Below are positions 6,559 to 7,711 of a DNA stretch of 7,711 nucleotides, in pieces. The notes under the pieces are model-generated. The model had not been told where the DNA came from. It made no database searches and saw only the letters and a program-made list of their open reading frames with translations. Origin of the DNA: Hydrogenophaga sp. (GTDB lineage: Bacteria > Pseudomonadota > Gammaproteobacteria > Burkholderiales > Burkholderiaceae_C); NCBI GenBank assembly GCA_030684755.1, contig JAUXXN010000034.1:1-7711 (forward strand), in the 5' to 3' direction. The translations under genes were made by a program, and so were the position numbers. Numbering within the stretch: the stretch's first letter is position 1; every line of letters starts with the position of its first letter.

Positions 6559-7176
6559 CTACACCAAAGCGCTGGGCCGGGCGGCCACTTTGTCGCGCCA
6601 GGCTTGCAGGGCGACCAAGCCTTCTTCGGCAGGTTTGAAGCGCATGAGCCGACCAAACTCAATGGCGCAAAACGCGGTGATGTCTGCAATGGTGAAGCGC
6701 TCGCCGGCCACCCAGGGCTGGCGTTGCAGTTCGGCATCGAGCCAAGCAGCGGTTTCTCGGGCTTTGCCCGCCTGTGACTGGCCGAAGTCGGGGAACTGCG
6801 GTTGCTCCAGCGCCGACAGCCCGGGGTGGGTGTGGCGGATGGCGTTGGCCAGCGGCAGCATGAAGGACCATTCCACGCGCCGGTCGGCCATTTCAATGAA
6901 GGCGCGCTCTTCAGACGTGCGGCCCATCAGGTTGGGCTCAGGCACGCGGCCTTCCATGTAGGTACAAATGGCGCGGGTTTCGGTCAACACACGGCCATCG
7001 TCCAGCTCCAGCGCGGGCACCCGGGCCAAAGGGCTTTTGACGAGGTATTGGGCGGTTTTGTGTTCTTGCGCGTTCAGATCGATGTTGATCAGATCCAGGC
7101 CGTTGATGTTTTTTTCGACCAGAAACATCAACACGCGCCGGGGGTTGGGCGCGCGAGGAGATACATAGAGCTTCAT
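6559..7176 (-). CDS. Glutathione S-transferase family protein
   Basis: The 205-residue length is typical of cytosolic GSTs. The N-terminal thioredoxin-like half starts MKLYVSPRAPNPRRV, which supplies the glutathione-site region. It continues with LARVPALELDDG (50-61) including the conserved cis-proline Pro54, and TETRAICTYME (65-75), the usual (S/T)ES.AI glutathione-binding helix. The all-helical C-terminal half has the folding motif ERFTIADITAF (159-169). It probably conjugates glutathione to, or reduces, small electrophiles in the cytoplasm; the substrate is unknown. The start was set at the ATG at 7174-7176 because the GST fold begins there and GAAGGG lies about 10 bases upstream. An upstream extension in the same frame to about 7305 gives residues unlike GSTs. 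The gene is convergent with the CYTH gene. Confidence 0.95.
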   Translation of the reverse strand: MKLYVSPRAPNPRRVLMFLVEKNINGLDLINIDLNAQEHKTAQYLVKSPLARVPALELDDGRVLTETRAICTYMEGRVPEPNLMGRTSEERAFIEMADRRVEWSFMLPLANAIRHTHPGLSALEQPQFPDFGQSQAGKARETAAWLDAELQRQPWVAGERFTIADITAFCAIEFGRLMRFKPAEEGLVALQAWRDKVAARPSALV

Positions 7177-7196
7177 TCGGTGGTGCCCTTCTGATC

Positions 7197-7289
7197 CTAG
7201 TCCACTGACGCGGTGCGGTGGTTGGGATCGCTGAAAAGCTGGGCTGCGGTGAAGAAATTGATCATGCGCGGTGGCACCTCCGAGGCCAT
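7197..7289 (-). CDS. Possible 30-codon small ORF upstream of the GST gene
   Basis: The ORF reads MASEVPPRMINFFTAAQL and continues to FSDPNHRTASVD, then stops 20 bases before the GST start. Codons look ordinary for this genome. An internal ATG (residue 9) has GGAGG 11 bases upstream, the best Shine-Dalgarno match near here, which could translate a 22-residue form. A TGA lies four codons before the first ATG, so the ORF is not the tail of an open longer gene in this frame. I recognise no family. It may be a leader peptide coupled to the GST gene, a remnant, or chance. Confidence 0.25.
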   Translation of the reverse strand: MASEVPPRMINFFTAAQLFSDPNHRTASVD

Positions 7290-7291
7290 CG

Positions 7292-7318
7292 CGCATGGTA
7301 GTCACCGTGCGGCTTTTT
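7292..7318 (+). terminator. Intrinsic terminator-like hairpin reading on the plus strand
   Basis: CGCATGGT and ACCGTGCG form an 8-bp stem (one T-G wobble) around the loop AGTC, followed by GC and five Ts (7314-7318). This is the layout of a Rho-independent terminator for a plus-strand transcript. On the minus strand the stem has a mismatch and no T-run follows. No plus-strand gene is seen immediately before it. Confidence 0.4.
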
Positions 7319-7353
7319 GTCGCGCTCGGGCTGTCGCCTGCGCGAAACCGGGT

Positions 7354-7417
7354 GGCTCAACGGCTTACAGCATGTTGATGAAAGCCATGGGCGGGCACCG
7401 CCGCCTAAGGTTGAGCC
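7354..7417. repeat. 64-bp structured palindrome, weakly attC-like
   Basis: A perfect 8-bp inverted repeat, GGCTCAAC (7354-7361) and GTTGAGCC (7410-7417), bounds the element. Inside are two further stems: GGCTT/AAGCC (7362-7366 with 7382-7386) and GGCGG-GCA-CCGCC (7390-7402). The whole could fold as a three-way junction. Alternatively CTTA/TAAG (7364-7367 with 7406-7409) extends the outer stem past a two-base bulge. The outer arms fit the RYYYAAC and GTTRRRY boxes of integron attC sites, and 64 bp is within their size range. No integrase or cassette is in view. It may equally be an intergenic repeat or a structured RNA. Structure is certain as sequence, function is not. Confidence 0.45.
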
Positions 7418-7475
7418 CGCCGTGCGACCGCAGGCTGCTGCTTGGTGCCACAGCGTGCGACTGGCCCGCAGGTAT

Positions 7476-7711
7476 CGGTAGTTGTCAAGCTATCTGTCGC
7501 CAAAGATCACAAGTTCAACGTGTTTATTTGAGCACATCCTCCTCGCTGGACTTGTCGGGATTGAGGTGAGCAATATCCCGGCGTGACCAGTCTCGGGTGT
7601 GCTTGGACCAGCGGCTCGGGTTGCGCCGTTGAGCGGCCTTATAGACCTCATGGCGGGCCTGCAAAAGAGCCCCATCCAACAGCGCGTTGGTCTGGCGTCA
7701 CGAAACCAATG
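7476..7711 (-). mobile_element. Right-end remnant of an IS3-type insertion sequence
   Basis: The stretch holds the end of a transposase reading frame followed by about 48 bases of non-coding tail. On the minus strand the tail runs TTTGGCGACAGATAGC and then TTGACAACTACCG, with the element's end placed at about 7476. That tail looks like the terminal sequence found after such transposases, but the inverted partner lies beyond the window, so the exact end and any target duplication cannot be confirmed. Confidence 0.55.
7524..7711 (-). pseudogene. C-terminal end of an IS3-type transposase (integrase core), frameshifted
   Basis: From the window edge one frame reads IGFVTPDQRAVG, which matches the segment after the last catalytic Glu of IS3-type transposases (usually GFVTPxQRH). 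A second frame then carries on with LLDGALLQARHEVYKAAQRR, NPSRWSKHTRDW and IAHLNPDKSSEEDVLK, stopping with TAA at 7524-7526. The two frames meet near 7672-7685, so a small insertion or deletion has broken the gene. If left in the first frame, translation would end shortly after, near 7650. The catalytic DDE residues lie outside the window. The family call rests on recalled motif similarity, not a search. Confidence 0.65.

Noticed and set aside
7177..7305. A 43-residue N-terminal extension of the GST protein
   Set aside because: The GST fold begins at MKLY, which has its own GAAGGG ribosome-binding sequence. The extension is not GST-like.
7354..7417. tRNA gene suggested by the multi-arm fold
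   Set aside because: It has no T-loop consensus, no recognisable anticodon arm, and the arm lengths do not fit a tRNA.
1..7711. CRISPR array
   Set aside because: No regularly spaced direct repeats of 23-50 bases are seen. The only tandem repeat is the short octamer at 5871-5898.

Overview
The window looks like a stretch of GC-rich betaproteobacterial chromosome, most likely Burkholderiales/Comamonadaceae. I infer this from overall base composition, strong third-position GC bias (which also creates long shadow reading frames), and the look of the MipA/OmpV, RcnB/CigR-like, CYTH and GST proteins. No rRNA, tRNA or marker gene is present, so the placement is an inference.

Left half (1-4246, minus strand): a two-gene accessory unit of restriction/defence type. 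The upstream gene (4246 to 1160) encodes a 1028-residue restriction-modification polypeptide of the Type ISP/Eco57I-like group. It carries an N-terminal PD-(D/E)xK-like nuclease segment, an N6-adenine methyltransferase (DPATGTGT and NPPY motifs) and a C-terminal specificity region, but there is no room for the helicase of classical Type ISP enzymes. Its stop overlaps the start of a gene with an AlbA_2 (Schlafen-type) N-terminal domain followed by a RecG-like ATPase region. That gene is broken by one in-frame TAA after 108 codons. The same frame then stays open to the window edge and still reads as the expected protein, so this looks like a recent nonsense mutation. The specificity region of the methylase is lower in GC than the rest, which suggests exchange of the target-recognition part.

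Middle (4337-5734, minus strand): an envelope pair, an exported RcnB/CigR-like protein followed 39 bases later by a MipA/OmpV outer-membrane protein, probably one operon. A short divergent intergenic region (5735-5902) separates them from a plus-strand CYTH-domain gene (5903-6529) whose start codon is preceded by a tandem 8-bp repeat and not by a Shine-Dalgarno sequence.

Right end: a convergent glutathione S-transferase gene (7176 to 6559). Upstream of it lie about 300 bases without a recognised gene (7177-7475). This stretch holds a possible 30-codon ORF, a plus-strand terminator-like hairpin with no obvious gene to serve, and a 64-bp structured palindrome bounded by GGCTCAAC/GTTGAGCC that superficially resembles an integron attC site. 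The window ends in the frameshifted 3' end of an IS3-type transposase, entering from beyond the right edge on the minus strand.
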